NCBI RefSeq assembly: GCF_021495345.1
Contig: NZ_CP099397.1
Coordinates: 1,922,001-1,986,000 of the forward strand
From: Pseudomonas hydrolytica
GTDB lineage: Bacteria; Pseudomonadota; Gammaproteobacteria; Pseudomonadales; Pseudomonadaceae
Direction: 5' to 3'
DNA length: 64,000 nt
The notes under the pieces were generated by a model that did no database searches, was not told the origin of the DNA, and saw only the letters and a program-made list of their open reading frames with translations. The translations under genes and the position numbers were made by a program. This document shows, piece by piece, positions 17,314-26,294 of this stretch (position 1 is its first letter; every line of letters begins with the position of its first letter).

Positions 17314-19112
17314 TCGCAGGTTGTAAGAGTGCTCTAGCCTGGTTGGTGGCTTTCGCTTTCCGACTGTTGCGGGTTGCTCCGCTGCAGGTGCCTGCCTCGA
17401 TTCTGGCCTCGCTGTGCTCGCAGCTCTTCCAGATAGCGGCCTTCTTGTTGCCGCTAAAGGTCATGATCCTCCTCGGTTCAACGGGGGTGCCGGGGTACTT
17501 CCCCCCGGTCATGATCGGCATTGAGCGCGAACGTCTGATCCTGCTTCTCGCCGCTAGTGCACTGATGCTCTATCTGGCGCACTTGTTCATGGATTTCATT
17601 GGCGGAGCCTTGGCCCGAGCAGCAAGTGACCGGCTTATCCTGTTGCGTGAGGAGGGTGAAGCATTTGCCAGGCAGCGGAAGGTCGCACTGAGCTCCTATC
17701 AAGGGATGGTAACCATCGCCAGCGGTATGGTACTCGCCGTCGCCGTGCTGGGTTTTCTTGGCTTATACAAGCCAGTGCTGCTTGCCGTCGTGTTGGGGTA
17801 TTTCACTGCTGTCTTCTTGATCGGAGCGCTGGTGTTTGCCTGGTCGCCACTGCTGTTGGAGGCGGCCCAGGGGCAACTGTCGCGCCTCATCGATGTGGTG
17901 TCCGCCAGCGGCTTCTTGCTGGTTTTCGGCTACTTGGTCTTCGACTACCTCTATGGCAATGCCCAGGGCTTGCTGCTGGGTATTCTGGCGTTGCTGCTGT
18001 GTCGGCAGATGTTCAGTAGGCTTGCCCAGGCGGTGAAAGGTATTGACCGGTTGTATAGCCGACGCGAGCGAATCCTCAGGGTGCTTGGTGAGTTGCAAAC
18101 TGGTGCGTTCGATGACGAGGATTCCAGCGGCTTTCTCGATGAATCTGAAGACCAGCCGGAACTTCTTGATGGCGAGACTGATGCAATCATTCAAGATCAG
18201 CGCGAACCGGTAATACCGTCATTTTTGCGTCTGATCGCGTCACCGCAGTGCCTAGGTTGGGTGAGGGAAGTTTTGGCAGAGGCAGGTGCGTCTGGCGTAG
18301 AGCCAGGAATCGAGCAGGTCGAAGCGGGCCGTAGAGGTGAGCTCGCTTTGCATCTGACCTGTCAGGTACCTGAGCGAGCTGCCGAGCATTTTCTGTTTAG
18401 GGCTTTCAATCGCCAAGAGACGAAGCGGATGGCGCGCGCCGTGCCACTCTTGGCTGTATATCCGGGAAGCTCAGCGCCGAGACTTCTGAAGGTTTCCGAG
18501 CACGACGGTTTCGCAGCCCATCTGTATGAGTGGGCTGAGCAGGCGCGACAGATACTGGATGATCAAACTGTTTATGAGTGCCGCGAGCAGGTTTTTATCG
18601 AATCTTGCGTTTGGCCGGTGCCGGATACGCTGACTGCTCGGCACCAGTCGGGCAGTTTGGTCGAACGATGTGGTCCGGTGTTGTGGGCGCGCTGTAACGT
18701 CTTTTCAAGGTGGGCTGGTGCAGATGTTCGACACTTGGTGGACGCCTTTGTGACATCGCCCCAGCGTTTACAAAAAAAACTCGAAGCACTGCCTAAGTGC
18801 CTTTACAACCCTGACATCGTCACTGGCAATGTCTACGCGCTTGGCTCCTCCCTGCGGGCCGTCAGATGGGAGCGTTGGAGCCTTGAACCGGTAGGCAGTG
18901 GCTGGCCGGTCGAGCTTGGACTGGAGCGGCTGGATCAGGCCTTTGCGCGCGCCTGTGAGAGCAGTGAGGCATTGCGGCACCTGTCTCCGTTGCAGGTGCG
19001 ACTGGCGGCACTGGCCTTCGCATTCGAAGAGCGCTGCGCTCAAGGGCGGTATCTCAGTGCCTTCACTCTGCTCAGGGAGCTCAGTGACACCCTCGATGCT
19101 TTGGAGCGGTGA
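17301..19112 (+). CDS. Membrane protein with ABC-exporter-like N-terminus and unknown C-terminal domain
   Basis: A 603-residue protein. Residues 1-260 hold six or seven hydrophobic segments (about 10-55, 75-98, 135-180, 200-240), and phrases such as [10 protein letters not shown] resemble the transmembrane half of ABC exporters. No Walker A, signature or Walker B motif is seen. An acidic linker follows (about 270-300). The C-terminal part, about 300-603, is not recognised with certainty; [17 protein letters not shown] then VRWERW (about 500-530) recalls a degenerate aminoglycoside-phosphotransferase-type kinase core, which is only an inference. The GTG start overlaps cysC by 13 bases, so it belongs to the sulfation operon. 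Roles in export or signalling are possible. Confidence 0.6.
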   Translation: MAFLIAGCKSALAWLVAFAFRLLRVAPLQVPASILASLCSQLFQIAAFLLPLKVMILLGSTGVPGYFPPVMIGIERERLILLLAASALMLYLAHLFMDFIGGALARAASDRLILLREEGEAFARQRKVALSSYQGMVTIASGMVLAVAVLGFLGLYKPVLLAVVLGYFTAVFLIGALVFAWSPLLLEAAQGQLSRLIDVVSASGFLLVFGYLVFDYLYGNAQGLLLGILALLLCRQMFSRLAQAVKGIDRLYSRRERILRVLGELQTGAFDDEDSSGFLDESEDQPELLDGETDAIIQDQREPVIPSFLRLIASPQCLGWVREVLAEAGASGVEPGIEQVEAGRRGELALHLTCQVPERAAEHFLFRAFNRQETKRMARAVPLLAVYPGSSAPRLLKVSEHDGFAAHLYEWAEQARQILDDQTVYECREQVFIESCVWPVPDTLTARHQSGSLVERCGPVLWARCNVFSRWAGADVRHLVDAFVTSPQRLQKKLEALPKCLYNPDIVTGNVYALGSSLRAVRWERWSLEPVGSGWPVELGLERLDQAFARACESSEALRHLSPLQVRLAALAFAFEERCAQGRYLSAFTLLRELSDTLDALER

Positions 19113-19148
19113 CCGGGCGGTTTTGGCTAGCAGAATTTTGGATTTCAG

Positions 19149-19168
19149 CCATGGCCCGCGGGCCATGG
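19149..19168. repeat. Perfect 20-bp palindrome
   Basis: CCATGGCCCG is followed directly by its reverse complement CGGGCCATGG, in the 69-base gap before the next glycosyltransferase. No T-run follows, so it is not a typical terminator; a protein-binding site or an mRNA stem before the ribosome site are alternatives. Confidence 0.6.
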
Positions 19169-19181
19169 CATAGGGGGCTGT

Positions 19182-20396
19182 GTGGCGTGTATTGCAATGA
19201 TTGTCTGGAACGAGTTTCGCAATGACGCTCGTGTGCTAAAGGAAGCGGAGAGCCTGACGGCCGCGGGGCATGCCGTGATCGTGCATGCGCTGCATGCGCC
19301 CGGCATCACGCAGGAGCGCGAGGTCGTTTCCACGGGCATCGAGGTGGTGCGTGTCCCTCGCAGTCCGTTCTGGCGCCTGGGCCAGCGTCCGGCTGGTGCG
19401 GCCGCTGTTGCAAATCCGGTGAGTGCCGGGCGTATTGGCCGTATGGGTTCCTTCGCGCAGGCACTGCGCATCGCCGCGCGTGCCTGGACCCACCTGGTAT
19501 TGCTCTGGCGCATGATGCGACTGCGTGCCGACGTGGTGCATGCGCACGATGTGAATACCCTGCCCACGGCGTGGTTGGCGGCGCGACTGTCGGGCGCGCG
19601 GCTGGTCTACGACGCCCATGAGATCAGCACCAGCCGCGAAGGCTATTCCAGCTTTAGGAAACTGGTGGCGATAGTTGAGCGGGCCCTGATGCCCAGTGCT
19701 GACGGGACCATCACCACCACCGAAGCGCGCGCCAAGTTCTTCGCCCGCGCCTACGGCATCGCCCGTCCTCTGGTGCTGCAGAACCGGCCGCGCGAGCAGC
19801 AACTCCTGGCTTCCGAGCGAATCCGCCAGGAGCTTGGGCTCAGCGAACCCTGGCCCATCGTGCTCTATCAGGGTGGAGTGCAGCAGGGGCGTGGGCTGGA
19901 GCGCCTGGTGCGGGTTGCCGCCCTGGTGCCGGAGGCCTACTTCGTTTTCATTGGTGGCGGGCGCCTGGATGCCAGCCTGCGGCAGATCGCTCAGGAGCTT
20001 CGGCTCGAGAACCGGGTGCGCTTCATCCCAACTGTCGCGCTGGCCGACCTGCCGTCCTATACCGCCTCGGCCGATATCGGCGTGCAACCCATCGAGAATA
20101 CCTGCCTCAATCACTACACGACGGATTCCAACAAGCTGTTCGAGTACGTGCAGGCAGGATTGCCGGTGGTCGCTTCCGACCTGCCGGAGATCCGCCGCAT
20201 CGTTAGGCAGCACGATCTTGGCCTGCTGGTGCCGGCCGGCGATAGCGAGGCGCTTGCCGACGCGCTACGGCGCATGGTCGCAGATGTCCGACTTCGCCAG
20301 CATCATGCGCAGCGGGCTCGTGCTGCCGCGGCTGCGCTGAGCTGGGAGGTGCAGGAACACCTGCTGGTCGAGCTGTACCGCCGGATTCTCGGTTAA
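19182..20396 (+). CDS. Glycosyltransferase family 4
   Basis: A 404-residue retaining glycosyltransferase of the GT-B fold. The N-terminal domain starts MIVWNEFRNDARVLKEAESL, with DVVHAHDVNTLP and LVYDAHEIST in the middle (about 118-150). The C-terminal domain holds NKLFEYVQAGLPVVASDLPEI (about 311-331), where the nucleotide-sugar-binding glutamate lies. No membrane segment is seen, so it acts at the inner face of the membrane on a lipid-linked glycan. The GTG start has AGGGGG a few bases upstream; an ATG five codons later is possible. Donor and linkage are unknown. Confidence 0.87.
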   Translation: MACIAMIVWNEFRNDARVLKEAESLTAAGHAVIVHALHAPGITQEREVVSTGIEVVRVPRSPFWRLGQRPAGAAAVANPVSAGRIGRMGSFAQALRIAARAWTHLVLLWRMMRLRADVVHAHDVNTLPTAWLAARLSGARLVYDAHEISTSREGYSSFRKLVAIVERALMPSADGTITTTEARAKFFARAYGIARPLVLQNRPREQQLLASERIRQELGLSEPWPIVLYQGGVQQGRGLERLVRVAALVPEAYFVFIGGGRLDASLRQIAQELRLENRVRFIPTVALADLPSYTASADIGVQPIENTCLNHYTTDSNKLFEYVQAGLPVVASDLPEIRRIVRQHDLGLLVPAGDSEALADALRRMVADVRLRQHHAQRARAAAAALSWEVQEHLLVELYRRILG

Positions 20397-20422
20397 TCGA
20401 AATCTTCTGTAGATAAGCGAAC

Positions 20423-22978
20423 ATGACGATTCTTGCTCACGACGCCAAGGCCAACTACCGTCCCGATATCGATGGCCTGCGTGCTATCGCGGTACTGGCG
20501 GTGGTGCTATTTCATATCGAGGCTACCCTGCTGCCGGGAGGCTTTGCTGGGGTCGACATCTTCTTCGTTATTTCTGGTTTCCTGATCACCGGTAACATCA
20601 TCAAGGATGCCGGCTCGGCTCGGGGCTTCTCCTGGGCTGAGTTCTATCGGCGGCGTGCGCTGCGCATCTTGCCGGTGTTGTTCGTCGTACTGCTGACGAC
20701 CTTGCTGATTGGGCAACTCATTCTGCTGCCCGAGGATCTGAGCGGGCTGGGTTACTCGTCCCTGGCCGCGGTGTTTTCTGCCGCCAACGTCTATTTCACT
20801 TATTTTCTCGATACCAGCTATTTCGCCGATGACAGCAACCTGCAGCCGCTGTTGCATCTCTGGTCGCTGGGGGTGGAGGAGCAGTTCTACCTGTTCTGGC
20901 CCATCATCCTGCTCGCCCTGCTGACGCGCTTTACCCGGCGCTGGCTTCTGCCGGTCACTCTGCTGCTGACGCTCGCTTCCTTCATTCTGGCGGAGGTGTT
21001 GATTCCCAAGAAGCCGATGTTTGCTTATTACATGTTGCCGACCCGTGCCGGCGAGTTGCTGGTTGGGGCCTTGCTGGCGATCTGGATAAGTCGTGGACAT
21101 ACGGTCATTACCAACTGGGCAAGGCTTTTGCTCGGGCTGGTCGGGGCTGGGTTGATCGTCGCCACCCTGGGCTGGATCACCGAGGATATGGGCTTCCCCG
21201 GGATCAATGCCTTGCCGTCTACTTTGGGCGCGGCCTTACTGATATGGGCCGGCAGCGGAAGGGCCGTGGGGGTGAGTAGGGTATTGGCCTTGCGCCCGCT
21301 GGTGCTGATCGGCTTGATTTCCTACTCCCTGTACCTGTGGCACTGGCCGGTGCTGGCGTTCTATCGCTACATCTACGGTGTCGTTGGGCCGCTGGCCGGC
21401 GTGTTGCTGTTCGGCTTGATGCTGCTGCTATCGGTAGCCAGCTATCGTTGGGTCGAAAAGCCCTGCCGCCAACTGCGTTGGGACTTTCCCCGGGTTATGA
21501 TGCGGGTTGTCGCGGTCAACGCCGCGGTTTTGTCGCTGCTGTGCGGTGCACTTCTGTTGAGCGGCGGGTTCGGCCTCTATGGCCTAGATGCACAGTATAG
21601 GGTGGACTTGAAGCGACTGAGCCCCGCGCCGGCCGCCTATTCCTTTCCCTATGTGTGCCAGCGTGCCCGCTTGAGCGAAGCGGATTTGCAGAGCAAGGCC
21701 TGCATCATAAATCCCGAGCGGGAACCCTCGGTGCTGCTGTGGGGCGACTCCAATGCGGCGCACTACGTCGGCATGTTGGGGGCCTTCGCCGAAGCGAGCG
21801 GATTTGCTTTCCGCAATGCGGTACACAGCAGCTGTCCGCCTCTGCTGGAAGGGGCTGCGGCCACTCAGAAGCTGGAGATACTGGAACGATGCCTGGCCTC
21901 AATCGAGGTGGTTCGCCGGCATCTGGGTAACTACTCTACCGTGATTCTGGGTGCGGCCTGGACTGTTCACGCGCGCAGGAGTGACAACTTCTTCACGGAC
22001 TTGGAGGCTACGGTCGACTTCCTGGTTGGACAGGGCAAGGAGGTGATCATTCTGGCCCAGGTGCCGAATTTCGAGGTGGTCAATCGCAAGTGTCTGCAGA
22101 AGGCGCTGAAGTTGCCGATGCTGACATGCAACGAGAGTGGTCTCGAACGCCCCGGTGTGGTGCAAAACAATGCCCGGTTGTCCGCGCTGGCGGCAAGGCG
22201 AGCCAATGTGCATTTCTTCGATCCGCGCGGGCAGCTGTGTCCCAACGGACAGTGCAGCGCCTATCTCGATGGGAGGCTGGTGTATTTCGATGCCAGCCAT
22301 CTGAGCATGGAAGGTTCCTGGGTCATAGGTCGGCAGATCGTGCGCGCAAAAGGTGTGCCGGACTTCTTTGCTCAACTCGGCGGCGGAGTATTCAGTGTAG
22401 GCGCAGCCCCTCTTGATAAGACTCTGCTTGAGCGTGATAAGGCAGTCTTCAATGTCCCGGTAAAGAGCTGGAATTCACTGATGCTTGGTGATTCGTCCCG
22501 GCAATGGCGCGGAAATGCCCAGCGTGAGCAGCATGCCGCCGGTATGCGCCTGGCTGATGCCAGCCCGAGGGAGTTTTCGGCCTATCGCTACAGCTTTGCG
22601 GTAGACGAACTGTGGGAGTTGCAGAAGGATGCTCCGGTTCGCTTGCAGATGACGCTGGCCTCTTGTACGGATGCGCTGCCTCTGTTGCGCCTGAGGGCCC
22701 GGCAGGGCGAGCGCCTGAACCAGTACGATGTGATGCTGGACTGCGCATCGGCCCAGTTGGCGAAGCGCGGCGACAGCGGCGCCGTCAAGGCCGATGTGAG
22801 TGCCGCTGACGGTGAGTGGCGATTACAGGTCCAATATGTTTTTCCTGGTGAGTTGGATGCACTGGAGGTGTCCATCTATCCGGCGGTGGGCAAGGAGCTG
22901 GGGCGCTACGACGCGGCCGCAACTGGGGTGGTAGTCGTTCGTGATGTCGCTTGGGCCATAGGGTCCGGTCGGAACTGA
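20423..22978 (+). CDS. Acyltransferase 3 / SGNH-domain O-acyltransferase
   Basis: An 851-residue inner-membrane protein of the OafA/YrhL type that O-acylates (often O-acetylates) surface sugars. Residues 10-370 form the Acyltransferase-3 membrane domain of about ten helices, starting YRPDIDGLRAIAVLAVVLFH with the conserved Arg and His, and FFVISGFLIT. A periplasmic SGNH domain follows: LWGDSNAAHY near residue 437 gives the serine and DASHLS near 622 gives the Asp-His pair. A further part from about 690 to 851 is not recognised and is longer than usual. It sits between two glycosyltransferases, so the glycan of this locus is its likely substrate. Confidence 0.9.
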   Translation: MTILAHDAKANYRPDIDGLRAIAVLAVVLFHIEATLLPGGFAGVDIFFVISGFLITGNIIKDAGSARGFSWAEFYRRRALRILPVLFVVLLTTLLIGQLILLPEDLSGLGYSSLAAVFSAANVYFTYFLDTSYFADDSNLQPLLHLWSLGVEEQFYLFWPIILLALLTRFTRRWLLPVTLLLTLASFILAEVLIPKKPMFAYYMLPTRAGELLVGALLAIWISRGHTVITNWARLLLGLVGAGLIVATLGWITEDMGFPGINALPSTLGAALLIWAGSGRAVGVSRVLALRPLVLIGLISYSLYLWHWPVLAFYRYIYGVVGPLAGVLLFGLMLLLSVASYRWVEKPCRQLRWDFPRVMMRVVAVNAAVLSLLCGALLLSGGFGLYGLDAQYRVDLKRLSPAPAAYSFPYVCQRARLSEADLQSKACIINPEREPSVLLWGDSNAAHYVGMLGAFAEASGFAFRNAVHSSCPPLLEGAAATQKLEILERCLASIEVVRRHLGNYSTVILGAAWTVHARRSDNFFTDLEATVDFLVGQGKEVIILAQVPNFEVVNRKCLQKALKLPMLTCNESGLERPGVVQNNARLSALAARRANVHFFDPRGQLCPNGQCSAYLDGRLVYFDASHLSMEGSWVIGRQIVRAKGVPDFFAQLGGGVFSVGAAPLDKTLLERDKAVFNVPVKSWNSLMLGDSSRQWRGNAQREQHAAGMRLADASPREFSAYRYSFAVDELWELQKDAPVRLQMTLASCTDALPLLRLRARQGERLNQYDVMLDCASAQLAKRGDSGAVKADVSAADGEWRLQVQYVFPGELDALEVSIYPAVGKELGRYDAAATGVVVVRDVAWAIGSGRN

Positions 22979-23036
22979 TTGGCGATGCTAGGGGGGCGAT
23001 CGGCTTCCGATGTGCGGGCGGGGGACCTAAGTCTTT

Positions 23037-24227
23037 ATGTCTAAACGAATATTGCTGCTGACCTTCTTTTACCCGCCCGATTTGTCGGCGGGCTCCTTCC
23101 GTGCGCGGGCGCTTGTTGACGCTCTTCGGCGCCGTGCCGGAGCGGTAAAGATCGACGTACTGACAACCCAGCCCAATCGCTATGCCAGTCAGGCATTCGA
23201 AGTCGACTCTGTCGAGGAGTCGCCCGGCTTGTATGTGCGGCGCGTGCACTTGCCACAGATGCGCGAGGGTTTCCTCGGTCAGGCGGTGGCGTTCTGGCGA
23301 TATACGCGCAAGGTGCGTCGTCTGACCGCTGGTCAGGACTATGACCTGGTGGTGGCCACCTCTTCGCGACTGATGACCGCCGTGCTGGGGGGCTGGGTCG
23401 CTTACCGCCACAGGGCGCGCCTCTATTTGGATATCAGAGACATCTTCGTCGAGAACCTGAAGGTGCTCTTTCCGGCATTGCTGGCCATGCCCCTGGGCTG
23501 GATCTTTGGTGCGCTCGAACGCTGGGCGATAGGGCGTGCACAGCGAGTGAACCTGGTTTCTCAAGGTTTTCTCGGGTATTTCCAGCCGCGCTATCCGGCG
23601 CTGCGCTTTCCCGTGTTTTCCAATGGCGTGGACGAGGCCTTTGTGACGTTCGCGGCGGGTGTCGAGAAGTCGTTTCCGCGCCCGGCTGCCGAGCCGCTAC
23701 AGGTTCTGTATGCCGGCAACCTCGGCGACGGGCAGGGGATGCACCTGATTCTGCCGGAGCTGGCCCGGCGCCTACGCGGGCGTGCTCACTTCCGCGTCGT
23801 GGGGGCAGGCGGGCGTCTTGAACCACTACGTGAGGCGTTGCGATCGATGGCTCTGGATAATGTCGAGCTGATTCCTCCCGTGGCAAGGGAGCAGTTGTTG
23901 GAGCTCTATCGGGAAGCTGATGTGCTCTTTCTGCACTTGAATGATTACCCCGCCTTCAAGCGCGTGCTGCCGTCGAAGCTGTTCGAGTACGCTGCAACCG
24001 GTAAGCCCATATGGGCAGGTGTGGCGGGCTATGCGGCGGAGTTTATCGCTGCCGAGGTCGCCAATACCTCGGTATTCGCACCCTGCGACCCGGAGGCGGC
24101 ACTCGAGTGTTTCGAGCAGCTAGATATCGGCTTAACCGATCGTTCGGCTTTTGTTCAGCGCTATGCCCGCGAGCGAATCATGGACGAGATGGCGCAGGAC
24201 ATTTTGCAATTGCTGGAGCCGGTCTGA
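23037..24227 (+). CDS. Glycosyltransferase family 4 (WbuB-like)
   Basis: A 396-residue GT-B glycosyltransferase. The N-terminus ILLLTFFYPPDLSAGSFRA is typical of the WbuB-like O-antigen enzymes that act next to FucNAc or QuiNAc sugars. LDIRDIFVENLKVLF follows near residue 132, and the C-terminal domain carries KLFEYAATGKPIWAGV near 314-329. Hydrophobic stretches around 145-165 may help membrane association. The stop overlaps the epimerase start (TGATG). With the downstream epimerase, WbpL-type and WbpM-type genes it forms the conserved right end of many Pseudomonas O-antigen loci. Confidence 0.87.
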   Translation: MSKRILLLTFFYPPDLSAGSFRARALVDALRRRAGAVKIDVLTTQPNRYASQAFEVDSVEESPGLYVRRVHLPQMREGFLGQAVAFWRYTRKVRRLTAGQDYDLVVATSSRLMTAVLGGWVAYRHRARLYLDIRDIFVENLKVLFPALLAMPLGWIFGALERWAIGRAQRVNLVSQGFLGYFQPRYPALRFPVFSNGVDEAFVTFAAGVEKSFPRPAAEPLQVLYAGNLGDGQGMHLILPELARRLRGRAHFRVVGAGGRLEPLREALRSMALDNVELIPPVAREQLLELYREADVLFLHLNDYPAFKRVLPSKLFEYAATGKPIWAGVAGYAAEFIAAEVANTSVFAPCDPEAALECFEQLDIGLTDRSAFVQRYARERIMDEMAQDILQLLEPV

Positions 24228-25186
24228 TGCGGGTGTTGGTCACAGGAGCTAATGGCCTGGTCGGCATGGCCGTTCTGCGCCGTTTGGGGCGCGAAAGTGG
24301 TCTGCAGGCGATTGCAGGTGTGCGTGCGCCGACGGCGGGCAATGTTGATTGCGAGCAACGGGCGCTGGGCGATCTAGCCAAGGGGCCGGTCGATGCCGAG
24401 CTGCTGCGTGGGATCGACGTGGTGGTGCACGCCGCGGCGCGGGTGCATGTGATGCAGGAGCGTGCGCAGGATCCGCTGGCGGCTTTCAGGGCGGTCAACG
24501 TGGAGGGTACGCGAGCCCTGCTTGAGGCGTCGGCCCAGGCCGGTGTCCGGCGCTTCGTCTTGGTCAGTTCGATCAAGGTCAACGGCGAGGCCAACGCGCC
24601 GGGCAGGCCTTTTTCCGAGGCTGATGAGGCCAGCCCTCAGGACGCCTATGCGTGCTCCAAATGGGAGGCGGAGCAGCTGGTGCAGGCATTCTGCGAGCAG
24701 CATGGCATGGAGTGGGTGGTGGTCCGCCCGCCACTGGTATACGGGCCCGGGGTGCGGGCCAACTTTCGGCGTATGCTCCAGGCGCTCGCCCGTGGCTTGC
24801 CGCTGCCGCTGGGGGGGCTGCATAACAAGCGCAGTCTGGTGGCGCTGGAGAACCTGGCCGATTTTCTCGTCTGCTGCGTGAGCCACCCGTTGGCAGCCAA
24901 TCAGCGGTTCCTGGTCAGCGATGGCCAGGATCTGTCCGTTACCGAGCTGAGTCGAAAGCTCGCTGCCGCGCTCGACTCGCGTTCCTGGCTGGTGCCGGTC
25001 CCGCGCGCCTGGCTGAGTGCCGGCCTGCATCTGCTGGGGCGTGGGGCTGCGGCACAACGTCTGTGCGGTGAGTTATGGGTGAATAGCAGCAAGGCGTGCT
25101 CCCTGCTGAATTGGCAGGCGCCGCAGGGCGTAGATGACGCATTAGCCGCCACCGTGAGGGATTTCGTTCGGGAGTGCAGCCGATGA
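24227..25186 (+). CDS. NAD-dependent sugar epimerase/dehydratase
   Basis: A 319-residue short-chain dehydrogenase of the extended class. The Rossmann motif TGANGLVGMAVL is at residues 6-17, VVHAAARVHVMQ at about 66-77 and the catalytic YxxxK as YACSK at about 143-147. It likely works on a nucleotide-activated deoxy-amino sugar, for example as the 4-reductase or epimerase step after WbpM on the way to UDP-FucNAc or UDP-QuiNAc; this is inferred from its neighbours. The start at 24227 was chosen because it overlaps the upstream stop (TGATG) and begins MRVLVTGANG; an upstream in-frame extension lies inside the glycosyltransferase gene. Confidence 0.87.
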   Translation: MRVLVTGANGLVGMAVLRRLGRESGLQAIAGVRAPTAGNVDCEQRALGDLAKGPVDAELLRGIDVVVHAAARVHVMQERAQDPLAAFRAVNVEGTRALLEASAQAGVRRFVLVSSIKVNGEANAPGRPFSEADEASPQDAYACSKWEAEQLVQAFCEQHGMEWVVVRPPLVYGPGVRANFRRMLQALARGLPLPLGGLHNKRSLVALENLADFLVCCVSHPLAANQRFLVSDGQDLSVTELSRKLAAALDSRSWLVPVPRAWLSAGLHLLGRGAAAQRLCGELWVNSSKACSLLNWQAPQGVDDALAATVRDFVRECSR

Positions 25187-26190
25187 TGCCGTTATGGCTG
25201 CTGGGTGTGCTGCTGGTGTCCTGGGTGCTGACCGGGGAGGTGCGTCGTTATGCCCTGGCGCGCAGTCTGCTGGATGTGCCCAATGCGCGCAGCTCGCATG
25301 CGGTGCCCACGCCACGCGGGGGCGGGCTGGCCATCGTGCTGGCGTTTCTCGTTGCGCTGCCGCTGCTGGCGCTGGAGGGCGTGCTGGCCTGGTCGGGGAT
25401 GTGGGCGCTGCTGGGCGGTGGCGCCTGGGTGGCGGCACTGGGCTTTCTCGACGATCACGGCCATGTCGCCGCGCGCTGGCGTCTGCTCGGGCATTTCATC
25501 GCCGCCGGTTGGGTGTTGCTCTGGCTGGGTGGTTTGCCGCCATTGCAGGCGGGCGATGTGACCCTGGAGCTTGGTTGGTTGGGGCAAGGGCTGGCGTTGG
25601 TCGGCCTGGTATGGTTGCTCAATCTCTACAACTTCATGGACGGGATAGACGGTATCGCCGCGGTGGAGGCGATTTGCGTGTGCCTGGGGGGGGCGCTGCT
25701 CTATGTACTGCTCGGGTATCCGGCGTTGGTCTGGACGCCGTTGGCACTGGCGCTGGCGGTGTTGGGTTTCCTGTACTGGAACTTTCCGCCAGCGCGTATC
25801 TTCATGGGCGATGCCGGCAGTGGTTTTCTCGGGCTGGTCCTCGGCGGGCTGGCATTGCAGGCAGCCTGGGTGGCGAGCGAGCTGCTCTGGGGCTGGCTGA
25901 TCCTGTTGGGGGTATTCGTGGTGGATGCCACCTGGACCCTGCTGCACCGTCTGCTGAGGCGCGAGCGGGTGTACGAAGCGCATCGTAGCCATGCCTATCA
26001 GTTCGCCTCGCGTCGTTGCGGACGGCATCTGCCGGTCACGCTTGCCGTGGCGCTGCTGAATCTGTTCTGGCTGCTACCCTTGGCCGTTTGTGTAGCGCTC
26101 GGTTATCTGAATGGCGTCGTCGGGCTGCTTCTGGCCTATAGTCCGTTAGCTTGGCTGGCTCGACGATTCGAGGCGGGGGCGGCGGAGTAG
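25183..26190 (+). CDS. wbpL: Undecaprenyl-phosphate glycosyl-1-phosphate transferase, WbpL type
   Basis: A 335-residue integral membrane enzyme of the WecA/MraY/WbpL family that starts glycan assembly by placing a HexNAc-1-phosphate on undecaprenyl phosphate. About ten hydrophobic segments are seen. Family motifs are present: VPTPRGGGLAI near 39-49, FLDDHGH near 88-94, NFMDGIDGIAAVE near 149-161, FPPARIFMGDAGSGFLG near 202-218 and HRSHAYQ near 268-274. The start at 25183 overlaps the upstream stop as ATGA; a GTG at 25174 is less likely. The sugar is probably FucNAc or QuiNAc because of the epimerase and WbpM, but GlcNAc is possible. Confidence 0.9.
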   Translation: MMPLWLLGVLLVSWVLTGEVRRYALARSLLDVPNARSSHAVPTPRGGGLAIVLAFLVALPLLALEGVLAWSGMWALLGGGAWVAALGFLDDHGHVAARWRLLGHFIAAGWVLLWLGGLPPLQAGDVTLELGWLGQGLALVGLVWLLNLYNFMDGIDGIAAVEAICVCLGGALLYVLLGYPALVWTPLALALAVLGFLYWNFPPARIFMGDAGSGFLGLVLGGLALQAAWVASELLWGWLILLGVFVVDATWTLLHRLLRRERVYEAHRSHAYQFASRRCGRHLPVTLAVALLNLFWLLPLAVCVALGYLNGVVGLLLAYSPLAWLARRFEAGAAE

Positions 26191-26294
26191 CTTCTACGCC
26201 GTTTATCGCAGCTGTATGCGTGGTTCTGGCGTTAGGGTGTTAAGTGGGGCGATATAGGGTCTATGGCCTACCATTGGACTATTGAGAGGAATGG

